A stretch of DNA of 64,000 nucleotides from Botryotinia globosa. Taxonomy: Eukaryota > Ascomycota > Leotiomycetes > Helotiales > Sclerotiniaceae. Made by a program: the position numbers and the translations under genes. The stretch covers positions 1,550,001 to 1,614,000 of the forward strand of contig RCSZ01000015.1 of the NCBI GenBank assembly GCA_014898425.1. The letters run 5' to 3'. The notes below the pieces were generated by a model. The model saw nothing but the letters and a program-made list of their open reading frames with translations. It was not told the DNA's origin and searched no databases. Each line of letters starts with the position of its first letter. Positions within the stretch are counted from its first letter, which is position 1. Positions 11,648-22,829 of this stretch are shown one piece after another.

Positions 11648-13154
11648 TCACACAGCGATCGCATCTATTCCAATCCTATTCTCCATTCGCTTTTCCAAGG
11701 CGGTACGTTCAATGTCTCCAGGTGTTGTCAGGAAGTCGAGATCGGGATAAAGATTCACTTCGCCGGCTGGTGTTCGTTCGGAAGGATGACTTGAACGCTG
11801 AGATTCCTTGGTTGTTGTATCTGACTTCCTATACCAGCTATAACGCAACCAGGAAGATATAGCCGCGCCCGTATTGGCAAAATGCTTGTGGTGTCTGCGG
11901 AAAAAAAGGAGTAAAGACGGGAAACAGGCGATCATTATGCCACAAAACAATTCTACCAATCTGTCTCTTGGTCAGTGTTCTAAAATTGATAGCACAAAAC
12001 TGCGGGTAGAGATTGGGCTCACATCACAAGGACAACAGCGAGACCGTTCCATGAACGATCTTGACTCCGAGTGTTAATCACACGATATATGACACTTAAG
12101 AGAGATCCAATGCAAGCGCTGTCATATCACCATCAGCAAAGCAGGAGCATCAGTATAGTTTCAAGATGATTCAGACTTACAGTAATCCTACAGCAAATCC
12201 TACCATTACAAGAGTCTTCTGTTTCCTCGGTATGCGCAGATGGCTCACCGCAATGAGTGGCAAGACGAGAAGGTAAATGTCGATTCCAAACGAGATAGCA
12301 GACGTAGGCACACCTACACGTATGTACATGGCATATTGAGGTGTGAATAGTCTCGAAGCAAATGTTTCGCCACCAAAGGGTGTCATAAGGTAAAAGTGGA
12401 GGATCGTAAGAGCTAAGTAGAAGGCGGAGGAGAATGTTGCACCGATGTAAACGCAAATTTGCATCCAGCGTAAACCCGCAAAGATTTCAAGGTACAAAAC
12501 GAATATAGAGAGCTTCACAAGGCCAAAAGCGGGATTGATTGCGATGGCACTGACATAGAATGGCTGATACAATAAGTGATATGTTCGGAGAAATGACAGC
12601 GTTGAAGTCGATGGAATAGAATGAGACTTACCACTAAGTTTCTTTTAGCTATTAAATCCAACAATGAGTAATCCCACTTGTGCAGGCCAAAGGTACCAGG
12701 AGGAACAACCACTGTGCAAATGTCAGTAGGTTGCTTGTCAGGGAGAAATTGATCTTTACTTAATATCGACGTAATGTAGAATATTATCACCATAAGCTAT
12801 AGGCAAATGAAATCTTAGGTTGATGTATGAAGCTGATGGGCAGAATGTCACCTACGAAACCAGCTAGTAAAATAACTACAATCTAATCAGCTAATGTAAT
12901 TGGGATGAAAGGGTTGCACAAATTATTGACTAACAATCGCTTCGAGCCACCTTTCGCTGGATTGCCGCTCTCGTATATACGCGGATTATAAAACATGCTG
13001 TCGCCATGAAGAACAGAATACTACTGACAGAGATCAGAATCCAACCCCTACTGACTGGATTTGGGGGAAGGGCCTGGACTCCCGCGGGTGGAGTCCCAAT
13101 AGGAATAGTTGCAAGAGTCTCGGCTGGTAAATTCAAAATGGTAGAGGCACTCAT
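11648..13154 (-). CDS. Seven-helix rhodopsin-domain (Pth11-related) membrane protein
   Basis: Seven exons on the minus strand: 13154-12935, 12875-12856 (20 nt), 12796-12760, 12711-12632, 12563-12181, 12118-12023, 11960-11648; 382 residues, all joins in phase. Features in order: a short outer N-terminus with GTPPAGVQALPPNP, helix 1 ISVSSILFFMATACFIIRVY, short microexon-coded helix 2, the segment FGLHKWDYSL, helix 3 GLVKLSIFVLYLEIFAGLRW, helix 5 ISFGIDIYLLVLPLIAVSHL, and helix 7 VELFCGIMIACFPSLLLFF. This is the same fungal rhodopsin-like family as the convergent gene at 9077-10553, with a shorter tail. The Met at 13154 is chosen over an in-frame upstream one because it begins the conserved outer segment. 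The first acceptor (exon 2 start) has alternatives nearby, but only this one keeps an open frame of correct hydrophobicity. Putative receptor, ligand unknown. Confidence 0.83.
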
Positions 13155-14481
13155 ATTGGTATTTGCAAAGAATGTAAAGCTTTGATAAATTAATAGGCCC
13201 CTATAGCTGGAATGCACAATTAAACAGAAGCCAAGAAGTATTAATGAGACGAGCGGAGGATACCTCTACTTAGATACCCGAATCATTACAAGAGTAGAGC
13301 AGAGGTCTTACAGATATGAACAAAGATTTATACACGGCAAATACCACAATAATCAACTTACAGATGACTTCCATAATTTTTCGAGAAAACTTTCTGAAAG
13401 CAATGAGTGGCATATGGAAATATCTACCACGGACACACTCTCCAAAAAAACTCGATATGCGGCTGATGCAACGAATCCCATACGCTCAAAGCAAAATCTC
13501 CCCCAAAACAACCATGGCCTCACGGAGATCTCCATAATCAAATACTCCAGATAATTTTAACATCAACGACTAGCATAAACCAAGCATGTCACTCAACCGA
13601 AAGCTTATCATTTTTCCGAAAAGAAACAATGCTCAAAAAAAGCCCTCTTTGTTCTCAAACCCCCCTTTTACAAGTTGATATGCGGCACTAGCCGTGACAT
13701 CTTACGCATCGATAGCAAATGAAAGCTTGGATACCACGCGCGAAGATATCTTCGAGGATGTTAAATGAAGTCCAGCATCAGCTACGATGATCTGGGAAAT
13801 TTGAAACTTCTCACCGTGAGGTCTATTTTGACTTGATCCTAACTCTGCAGATTCATGTCGCAACTCGCGAACACGTTCTGTCAGAGAAAAACGTACTCTT
13901 TGTCTCTCTCCAGTATATCTTCACTCCTCCAAAACTTCGAGCCATCAAAATCCGACAAAAACTCGATAGCTTCAAACTTCAAACCCCAATCCAAGTATCT
14001 TGACAGAGCTAGAATTGCATGCAAATATCCCAACACCCCAAAGCGAATGACATTTTCGCACTCAACATAGAATCAATCATGATTAGGGTGTGCACTAGCA
14101 CTAGCGTGAATATAACACGTGTTTTTAACAATGACATTGAAAATCCTCCGCGGTGATTCCCGTTCTCCAATCTAACTCCAATTTTCTTCTAGGTCACTTA
14201 CCAAATTCTCCTTGTAACACGCACCCAATTGTAGAGAGCAAGAGATTCTAGACCTCGATCGAAACCACACTTTTTATAAACCCATGTTAGTGAATTCTTC
14301 CTCTTTTTATAGTTGCATTAGTTGACAATAGTATACACACAATCAAAATCACCCATAACGGGTGTCAAGCCGAAGAGAAAGCAGTCCACAGCGCCTCGCT
14401 AAACCCAAATCTATCATGTCCAGAAGCCAACTCCAAACTGAATACCATCATGCATGCCTTAGAAATACACCAGACTAACAA
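13155..14481. other. Intergenic region, nothing assigned
   Basis: 1,327 bp holding the promoter of the minus-strand receptor gene and the 3' flank of the ATRIP-type gene. No coding exon, RNA gene or mobile element could be supported. Confidence 0.55.
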
Positions 14482-16774
14482 TTATCCATTCGACAGAGCT
14501 TCTTGTATAGCTTCTCCTTCTTCGGGCGTAACCACCATCTCTAACATTTCTAATGCGCACCCAGGGATATCTGGATCAATACCTGACTCGAAAACTAGAT
14601 CATCCTCTGAGAAATTTAGTCTAGCCAGACAAAGAAGATACTTTTGTGACCCGCCGCGAATGACTGATAACTTCTTTTGCATATCGAATTCATATCGAGT
14701 GACCAGGTGAAATAAAAGACGAGTTGCAAGACTAATGAGACGAGCACTAGGGAATATTAGGAATATAGTCGCAAAAATTGCAGAATCTCGTACCTATCTT
14801 CACGACCCGGTTTGTAGTCATATAAGCCATCTAATTCATCGCTTATCAAACTGATGAGTCTACCGATCGCAGTTGGATGGGAAGCAAGTGCATTTCCAGC
14901 ATAGGGCGATCGAGTCATACCGGTCATCAAGGATACAATCTGAAGACGTAATTTGAGGACAACATCAGGATCAGCTTTAGCCGCGCTCATAGGTAGGCAA
15001 GGTACCTCGAATAGTGGGTATGTTAGACGTTCTATAATATGACCAGCGTTTGTGGATGGTCTAAACCTTGGATTATCGACTGGATTGCTACCGAAAGTAT
15101 CTTTCAGAACACCAGTAGACAAAATTCGCAGCATCCACTCGAAATCTGCTGGTGGTTGATTTTGACTAAGCATAAGGAGAACAAAGTCCCATCTCATCAA
15201 TTTCCAAAATCTGGTTATATGGTCTTGTTCAGAAACGCAGCCCAGTGCAGCGAGATGAGTGAGAGCTAAGCAAGCGGATACATTAATGTCTTTATCATAA
15301 GGATCGCAAGGCTCGCCATTGAAACGAGGAATTGCGACAAGATCAGCCGTTTTCTGCACTAGGGGAATTAGTTGATCAATGATATGCGGTGCAATCGAGA
15401 GCGTTTTTAACTCCAGTGCAAAGGTGAGAATGTCAACAAATAGATAAATGGGAGTGTAACATTTTTCATCCATGCACTTAGACCATAATTGTATTAGGAA
15501 CAAGCAAAACTCAGCCGGTACTTCGGAAATAGGCTTTTTCATACCGATCCTGGGCATTTCTCCAAGAATCAGGGATGAAAAAGATTCATTTGGGGATGAT
15601 GGTAGAGAATGCTTGCCAAATGCTTCTAGAGTCCTCAAGTGATCACGGTTCGGTCGGTGATCTAGCATGGCCGCAAGAAAATCCGATCGGTCATCCTGTA
15701 GAACAAGTCTCTCTAATATTGATTCATCCAACAATGGAGCCTTCTGTGGTTGAGAAAGTAGATCTGGAACAGGCAGCATATCTAAAGCACTAGCTGAAGG
15801 GCTGTCATTAGCTTTGCGTTTCCGCTTTGCTGCTCTCGAAGGCGTGCCAGGTTGCCGTTTTTGAAATTTCGATGGGGATATCTTGCTAGGAGAAAGGAGC
15901 TCAATCTCATCATCATCAAACCCATCCCTAAATGGCATTGGCTTTGTCTTCTTCGGGCTCATAACCTGTGCATCCTTAGAATTTTTTGCTTTATTTAATC
16001 TTTTAACTCTTTCGGTCTCTTCGAATAAATCTTGCTTCGTGAAATCACGCTCGATTGTAGCATTTCTCGCGGCAACTTCAGCCGCCTCCCTATCTTTTTG
16101 TAGTTTTGCTAACTGTTCCGCGTGTAACTTCTCTTTCACTGCTTGTATGCGTTCGTATTCCTTTTCTGATTTGTCTATTTTGCCACGTAGAATTGATATT
16201 TCGCCATTTTTTGATAGAGTCTCTTGCTCGAGAGCTTTATTTTTTTGTTGTAACTGAAGAGTAGTCAGTAACCTTACTCAATATGATAATTTGCGACCAG
16301 AAATACCTCCTGCACAAGTTTTCTAAGTGCCTCATTGTCACCGTCTGCTACCGATTGAGTCGTCTGCCGAGAAAGATTCGACTTCTCTCGTGCAATTGGA
16401 TTTGAAAATAGCTGTGGCGAGTGATCTGGTTGTCGAGGACGAGCAGGCCCAATGTCATTTCTTGGCCTGTTTACAATGTCTGCGTCTCCATAAAGTTGCC
16501 GTTGAAACTGTTCGTGTCGAACAGCTTGATCGACATTGTTTCGAGGTATATATGGCACAACCGCAGGGGCACTTCTGGCCTCATCTATAACGACCGCATC
16601 ATCCAAGTCATCGTCGTCAAACTCATCCCCGTAATCAGAAGAAGGCGGAGCTTTAATCTGGGCTTGGGTAAATGCTATGGCATTATTTTCGAGTTCGTCT
16701 AGGGCATCTGCTGGTATATCATTGAGGAAATCATCATCGGAGAAGTTGTTCTCTCCATCTTCGTGAGGAGCCAT
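14482..16774 (-). CDS. uvsD: Checkpoint protein of the Rad26/UvsD/ATRIP family
   Basis: Three exons: 16774-16307, 16253-14794, 14746-14482; 730 residues with introns of 52 and 47 nt. In fission yeast Rad26 and animal ATRIP, this protein is the partner of the ATR/Rad3 kinase and brings it to RPA-coated single-stranded DNA. What is seen: an acidic N-terminus (SDDDFLNDIPADALDELE) like the RPA-binding region of ATRIP; a coiled coil at roughly residues 157-235 beginning LQQKNKALEQE, fitting the dimerisation segment; SP/TP-rich basic linker (SPKKTKPMPF, SPSKISPSKF); and a long helical-repeat C-terminus with WSKCMDEKCYTPIYLFVDIL. The C-terminal exon is required: the main frame stops at 14757, but splicing at 14793/14747 continues into SARLISLATRLLFHLVTRYE. 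It is divergent from the CDP-diacylglycerol synthase gene. Family assignment is by overall architecture and remembered similarity, hence not certain. Confidence 0.8.
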
Positions 16775-17514
16775 TCCATCCCTATAATTATTAAAATATT
16801 TGAAAACATTGATGTGGCAATTATTGGTGAGTAGGTATTTGTCGACCTCGAATTATTATTACTTGACTTGAATACAGCCACACCACAGCCTTGCGACTTT
16901 CTGCCACCGCCTTTCGGAGATCGGAACTAAATTATCCATCTGCGCACTTATTAGTTTTGGAGCAACAGCAATTTCTTTCTTTTCTATTGTGCTAGCACCA
17001 GGACCATATGTACTCGTAGATCAACAAGAAAATAAAAGTACCTGGTAATAACACGAGCATTGATAGGTATCATTGATGTTTGCATGAAGTGAATTTCCTT
17101 TGAAAATTTGGACTACTAGAATAACAAATTGCTTTCCTTCACTAGAATCAGGCTTCGATTAACGCGAATATCACAAGCAAACACTCTGATTTTCCAGGGT
17201 TTTTTAGCTGACGTAGGAGCGAAGAGAAGCCACAACTTCCTATCACTCCCCCCCCCCCAAAGAAGTACACCCACTTCAGGACCACCCCATTCTCAACCAA
17301 TTTCACGAAGCTCACCATATTATTTGATTCTGCTTTCGGCGCAGTCCTATTTCAACCATAACTTATCTTTATGAATGCGGAGTGGTGGAACTAGAAGACA
17401 CTCTTGACGCATCCGGGATTTGGCGACACGGATAATTGAAAGGACGAAGAGGAAAATCGCACCGCCAAGACCTCTTTAGAATTTGCAAAATCGTACTCCT
17501 TGAGCTCTGCAAAA
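16775..17514. promoter_or_regulatory. Shared upstream region of two divergent housekeeping genes
   Basis: 740 bp between the start codons of the ATRIP-type gene (minus) and CDP-diacylglycerol synthase (plus). It holds both promoters and leaders. An 11-base run of C lies at 17248-17258. No coding exon is supported; an open frame at 17129-17374 lies in the presumed leader of the synthase and has no recognisable content. Confidence 0.55.
17248..17258. repeat. Poly-C run in 5' region of CDP-DAG synthase gene
   Basis: Eleven consecutive C residues on the plus strand, about 260 bp before the start codon. This is a likely site of length variation; a function is not implied. Confidence 0.9.
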
Positions 17515-19083
17515 ATGACAAAACCAAGGGGAATCAAATTCAACCATCGAAATGGTCGCGCCGGTAGTGATGGTCGCAGAAGCAGTTTCTCAGATATCAG
17601 CGAGGCCGCCTCGGAGCCAAGCTCTCCAAAGATCTCGAAGACAGATGGTGCAAGCGATGAGAAAAACCAGGAGGTGAGATGTGCGCTTGTATCATTATTT
17701 TGGGGCACTGGCTAATGACTTTGGGCCGCAGAGCAATGTAGTTGTGCCGTCAGAATACGAGATGAAGAAGCAGACATTTATTACACGATCAATATGGACA
17801 TTTGTGATGATTGGGGGGTTCTTTGCATCCATGTTCATGGGGCACATATACATCATTGCGATTGTCACCGCAGTACAAATCATATCGTTCAAGGAAGTCA
17901 TTGCAATTGCAAACGTTCCCAGTCGAGCTCGTCGATTGCGTTTCACAAAAGCGTTGAATTGGTATTGGTTGGCGACGACGATGTACTTCTTATATGGCGA
18001 GAGTGTGATTTACTATTTCAAGCATATTGTATTGGTTGATAAAGTTTTGCTGCCCTTTGCGACACATCACAGATTCATCAGCTTTATGCTTTATACTATT
18101 GGTAGGGAAAATATCTGACGAGAAAGAAATCGGGCAATGCTAACAGTTTGAAGGGTTTGTGTTCTTCGTCGCTTCTCTCCAAGCGGGACATTATAAGTTC
18201 CAGTTTACGCAATTTGCCTGGACTCACATGGCCCTTTACCTTATTGTGGTTCAAGCCCATTTCATCATGAACAACGTTTTTGAGGGAATGATTTGGTTCT
18301 TCCTACCAGTGTCTCTCGTCATCTGCAATGACATATTTGCTTACATCTGTGGTATCACATTCGGTCGAACGCAGCTCATTAAACTCTCACCCAAGAAAAC
18401 CGTGGAAGGATTTGTTGGTGCCTGGATTCTGACAGTCATTTTCGGTGTCGGTATGACTAATGTCCTCATGCGATACAAATATTTTATTTGCCCAGTAAAT
18501 GTAAGTTGAGTCTTCAATCAGAAAGTCGTGCGGCCACTAATACCGACAGGATCTTGGTGCCAATCTCTGGACTGGTCTCGAGTGTACTCCAAACCCAGTT
18601 TTCTTGCCTCATACCTATCAACTTCCCATCTGGTTTCCAGTCTGGAAATCCTTCTCCATTGCACCTATGCAGGGTCATATCCTTGTATTTGGTACCTTTG
18701 CATCACTCATTGCACCATTTGGCGGATTCTTTGCTTCTGGACTCAAAAGAACTTTCAAAATCAAGGATTTCGGCGACTCGATTCCTGGACACGGTGGAAT
18801 TACTGATCGCATGGATTGTCAATTCATCATGGGCTTCTTCGCCTATGTTTATTTCCACAGCTTTATTGCTATTTACAAAGTCTCACTTGGGGGTGTCATC
18901 GAAACAGTGATCAACGGTTTGACACCAGAAGAACAAATGGAGCTAGTTAAAGGAATTAGCAAGCATCTTTACAACCAAGGAGTCATTGCCGAGGGGGTAA
19001 GTCCATCCAAACCTCAGCACTTTTCACTTACTGACATATCACAGGTATTGGATTGTCTTAACGTGGTTGTGAGCAAGATATAA
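17515..19083 (+). CDS. cds1: CDP-diacylglycerol synthase (phosphatidate cytidylyltransferase)
   Basis: Five exons: 17515-17673, 17732-18101, 18154-18500, 18550-18996, 19045-19083; 453 residues, as usual for eukaryotic CDS1. The enzyme joins phosphatidate and CTP into CDP-diacylglycerol, the branch point to phosphatidylinositol, phosphatidylserine and cardiolipin, in the ER membrane. The family signature is plain near residues 355-381: SGLKRTFKIKDFGD then IPGHGGITDRMDC, with its metal-binding acidic residues. Several membrane helices precede it (for example IWTFVMIGGFFASMFMGHIY and GMIWFFLPVSLVICNDIFAY). The N-terminus is hydrophilic and Ser-rich (SDISEAASEPSSPK), as in other fungal orthologues. 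The last exon codes for only 12 residues. The start at 17515 is the first ATG in frame after a leader ending in gcaaaa. Confidence 0.96.
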
Positions 19084-20164
19084 TGTGCTTCACATCTCAT
19101 GAACTTCCTTCGATAGAAATTACTTTCTACCATTACGAATGATGAGTTTAAACAAAGTTTTGCCAAGGTGCATGGAGAATCTTCACACGTGTATAATATC
19201 CTTTTAATTCTCGGTGCATACATATCCATGTTTTGGATTCTCTATTTGGTGTATACGAACGATGGTTCATGGTCGTAGGGATTCGGTAGGAATGGTGAGC
19301 CTAGCTCTTCCTGTGTCATTATCAGATAGGGAAGGTAGTTAATCTGTTGAAATTGACGAGTAGGCCGAAGGCATAGCGTTGGTTATAAAAGTGTTTATGT
19401 AGATGGATGGAACGAGTGTATTGAACTACATTTTTTTACTAGCGAGAATGATACCTTTGTAAGCAAAATTTCTGGAATGGTGATTTGTGAATTCTGTCTG
19501 TCTTTTGTTATTATTATTTTCCAAAAAGAACTCCTGATTAAGTGAATCGGAGAGATATAAAAATTTGTGGGCAACTTGTTGACCGACATGTTTCGCAAGG
19601 AGAGTTCAGAATACAATGATTGAGGCTCAGGCATATCATAGAAAGTGGCCTCAACAAATACCTCTATCAATCTTACTCAACGAAGAGTTGCCAACTGAAG
19701 TCTACTTGATGAGTTAGAGCTTCGAAGTCAGGTTCTCCTTGCGACTGTGCAGTCGCATCCGAAGTAGTGTTCTAATTTAGTGCTCCAAATGAACAGTCAA
19801 GGCCGCAACTAAGTGATTATGAGCACACGTACGAGAACTTAACAGATGATTCAAAGAGGTGGCTCCATGAGACCCGCATTTAGAAACCCCTAGTGAAGCA
19901 ACGATGAATAAACCGCCCGCATGCCATAGGAAATTTTTCAAAGCATTAAGAATTTTCGTTATTGGTATTTCCACAGGGCAGGAGTTTTCCAGGGAATTAC
20001 CTTGAGTTTAGCCACTTTAGCCTGAGTTGTGATAATAATAACCTTAGTCATTCATACTCACCATAGCTCTGGTTCAACCATTGATGAAGCTTTCATGTAT
20101 ATCTTCCTGGACATCTTCGAGTTGATTAATAAAGGCAATTATATATATACACAAGTGTTTTGTA
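19084..20164. other. Convergent intergenic region, nothing assigned
   Basis: 1,081 bp between the stop codons of CDP-diacylglycerol synthase (plus) and the first FAD monooxygenase (minus). It contains both 3' untranslated regions. No open frame has family features and no RNA gene is recognised. Confidence 0.55.
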
Positions 20165-22186
20165 TCATAATCTAGCATCTCGACTTTCTCGGTCGTTCTT
20201 GGCCTCGATATCCATCCTAGTTTCATCCTCAGCCTGTTCTCTGAAAGGGACCCACAGCTCTTTGACCTAAATAGATTGTTAGTCTTTCATATCATAAATT
20301 AAATTGAGATAAAGACAAAATCAAAATCACTCACCGCATCCGAAACCCGGTATCCCAACAACCATGGCGCAAGCCCCTTATCTCTCCATGCCAATGCTTC
20401 TCCCTCTTCTTGCTGTCGCATCTTTCGATCCCTTTCAATCTGCTCAGGGCCATCTGGAAGATGGTAGAGGTATTGTTGGGTGTTTCCTCGCTCGACGACG
20501 GTTTGAGTACGTGGTGCGCGCAGGGCTTGATAGATGGGGAGGGCATGCTGGAGAAAAGATGATTTGAGGTTGGAGGTAGTAGAAAGAGTGGACGAGGAGT
20601 TGGGATAGTGGGAGAGGAGCTCGCCAAGGACAGCGGCGTCTTCGAGTGACATTCCTGCGCTGTCGAGGGGTTAGATTCTTGGTAGCGATATAAAATGAGA
20701 TGGGATGACGAAACAAACATTGAGCTTTTGAAGTTCAGATCATGCACGGAAGAAGTTTCGTAGTGTATGTTAGATGAGTTTCTCATCTGAGAGACTCAAT
20801 ACTTTAAGTGATCATTGCAAATAGACTAAATCTGCAAGAACGCAATTCCAAAGAATCATGGCAATAGCGAGAATTAGAAAAGGAGAAATTGAAAGTACCC
20901 AGAAGCAAGATAAGGAAGCGTAGCATGGACCGCATCTCCGAGAAGAGTGAAATGACCGGAGGGGTGGCTCCAATTATCGAGACCAGGGCGAGTGCAAAGA
21001 CGCCATTTATACACAGACTCACACATGCCGAGCAATTTTGAAATTCTGGGCTAAAGTCAATGAATGAAGCATCATCGAGGGCACTATCCTGGGAGAAGCC
21101 GATAATTACCTTGGGTCCCAATCTTTGAACAGTGCACGCATCTCCTCCACATTGCCTTCTAGGGTTGTGGCACCAGCTGGCATATCATCTGGAACGAGAA
21201 GAACCATATTGAACAGTTCGCCGCCTCGAAGAACATAGTTCACTAGTACACACGTCAATTCAATGGGATCCCAGCAAAATCCGAGATGGAACAGAGGAGG
21301 ATATTTACCAGCATGCATATCTGGACCCATCCAATAATTCACTTGCGGGTTCTTTACAAAATCCGCCAATTCTTCGTCAGCTAACATATGCTTAGTAGAT
21401 AATAATAATCTGTAAGCCAAGTCTCCCGTCAAATGTGGCTTGTCTTCTCGTCCTAGCATTACTTCTCGCAATTTACTGAATATTCCATCCGCACCAACAA
21501 CTAAATCCGCGGTCAAATCGCCCTCCTCTTCCTCCCCTCTCTCTTTACTTTTGTGTTTTTCAACAACAACTCTGGCCCCCTTCTCTAGAATCTCCACGTC
21601 TACAACTCTCATTCCTACTTTCACCTTGGCTCCTACCTCCAATGCTCGTTCATAGAGTCCTCTATGTAGATTCGCGCGATGAAAATCCCAATACACGGAG
21701 CCCGGATATTGCGCCGCACTCTCTCTAAAATCCATCGACGAAATTATGTTGCCTTTCCACGAAATCATGTTGACTTTTGTCGGAGAGGTACTATGAGCAG
21801 AGAGGAAAGGGAGCAATCCCCAGTCACGAAGGATGAGAGACGTGGGAGGGAGAACTTGGATGCCAGCACCCACCTGTGAGCCCCGAGTGGGAAGTCAGTT
21901 AATTGATGCTTTGTTTGGGCTACCGAAATGCATTTTTGGGACGTAGGAAATGAGACTTTACCTCTCCGATTTCCTGGGCAGATTCGAGGACCGTAACTGA
22001 ATGACCGGCGAGAGATATGGCAATTGCAGCGCCTAAACCACCGAGACCAGCGCCAACTATTATCACCTTGCATTATGTTTAGTACTATTGACAAATACTG
22101 AAATAAGGGGTCAGAATGGAAGTCACCTCCAGCTTGTTCTCTTCATTGCGAATGATTTTCTCTTTCACTGGAGCTGAGGAAGACAT
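20165..22186 (-). CDS. FAD-dependent monooxygenase, salicylate-hydroxylase-like
   Basis: Seven exons on the minus strand: 22186-22127, 22066-21962, 21873-21309, 21242-21110, 21045-20899, 20659-20335, 20266-20165; 478 residues, all joins in phase. It carries the three marks of class A flavin monooxygenases: the FAD dinucleotide motif VIIVGAGLGGLGAAIAIS, the middle DG motif LVVGADGIFSKLRE, and the ribityl-binding GD motif FTLLGDAVHATLPYLASGAG. Length and layout fit the single-domain salicylate/3-hydroxybenzoate hydroxylase group, which hydroxylate an aromatic ring using NAD(P)H and O2; members also occur in secondary metabolism, so the substrate is open. The intron inside the GD region (20660-20898) is about 240 nt, longer than the others here. 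No signal peptide; presumably cytosolic. The gene is divergent from another flavin monooxygenase, 643 bp away. Confidence 0.9.
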
Positions 22187-22829
22187 ATTGGTACTGGAAA
22201 CATATGAATCTGATTCTGTAGCGTACAGTGACAAAATAACAATAAAACGACCAAAGCAGTATCTAATAATGAAATATCATTTATATATTCTAATATCGAA
22301 AGACTGATATTTGACGATCCTCAACGGAATTCCATAGTCGAGTAGCTGGAAATTCCAAGAAAGATAAGCATCGCGATAATGTCTCATGGACTTCTTCAGT
22401 ATCATTAAGATATGCACGATCAAATCACCGATAAGTTACATCGTAGCACAAGCTCACCAATGATCAAGGCATCTGTACCCCGCCTATCCGATCGCCACAG
22501 CGCCCAGTTCATAAGTGGCGTTGCCCCTCACACACGCAGGACCTCTCTTGATTGGGCGAGAACACCGCAAACACCATGTGTTGGCATTACATGATGCACA
22601 ATGCCGAAGCTTGACTCTTGCAAAATTGATAGGTGATAATGGACTCGGCGCTAAATTAGACAATATTCCTATCTGGGGAACTTGACAAGGACTTGATTTT
22701 GACGTACTGCATTTGCGCCGTCGTTTGTGATGCCTCTTGGAACCCAAAGCTAATGAAGAGATCCTGATATAATCGAACTTAGTGGTTTGAATATTATATA
22801 TAAAAATTGCTTCTCAATAGGATCTCATT
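22187..22829. promoter_or_regulatory. Shared upstream region of two divergent FAD monooxygenases
   Basis: 643 bp between the two start codons, so a common control region is possible. On the minus strand, 22747-22484 is an open frame of 87 codons with a CX2C-X5-CX2C cysteine pattern, but it has no ATG and is not called as a gene here. No specific transcription-factor site is asserted. Confidence 0.5.

Noticed and set aside
14757..14760. Reading the ATRIP-type protein as ending at the stop near 14757
   Set aside because: A 47-nt intron with good borders (14747-14793) bypasses this stop and adds a long protein-like C-terminus that ends at 14482.
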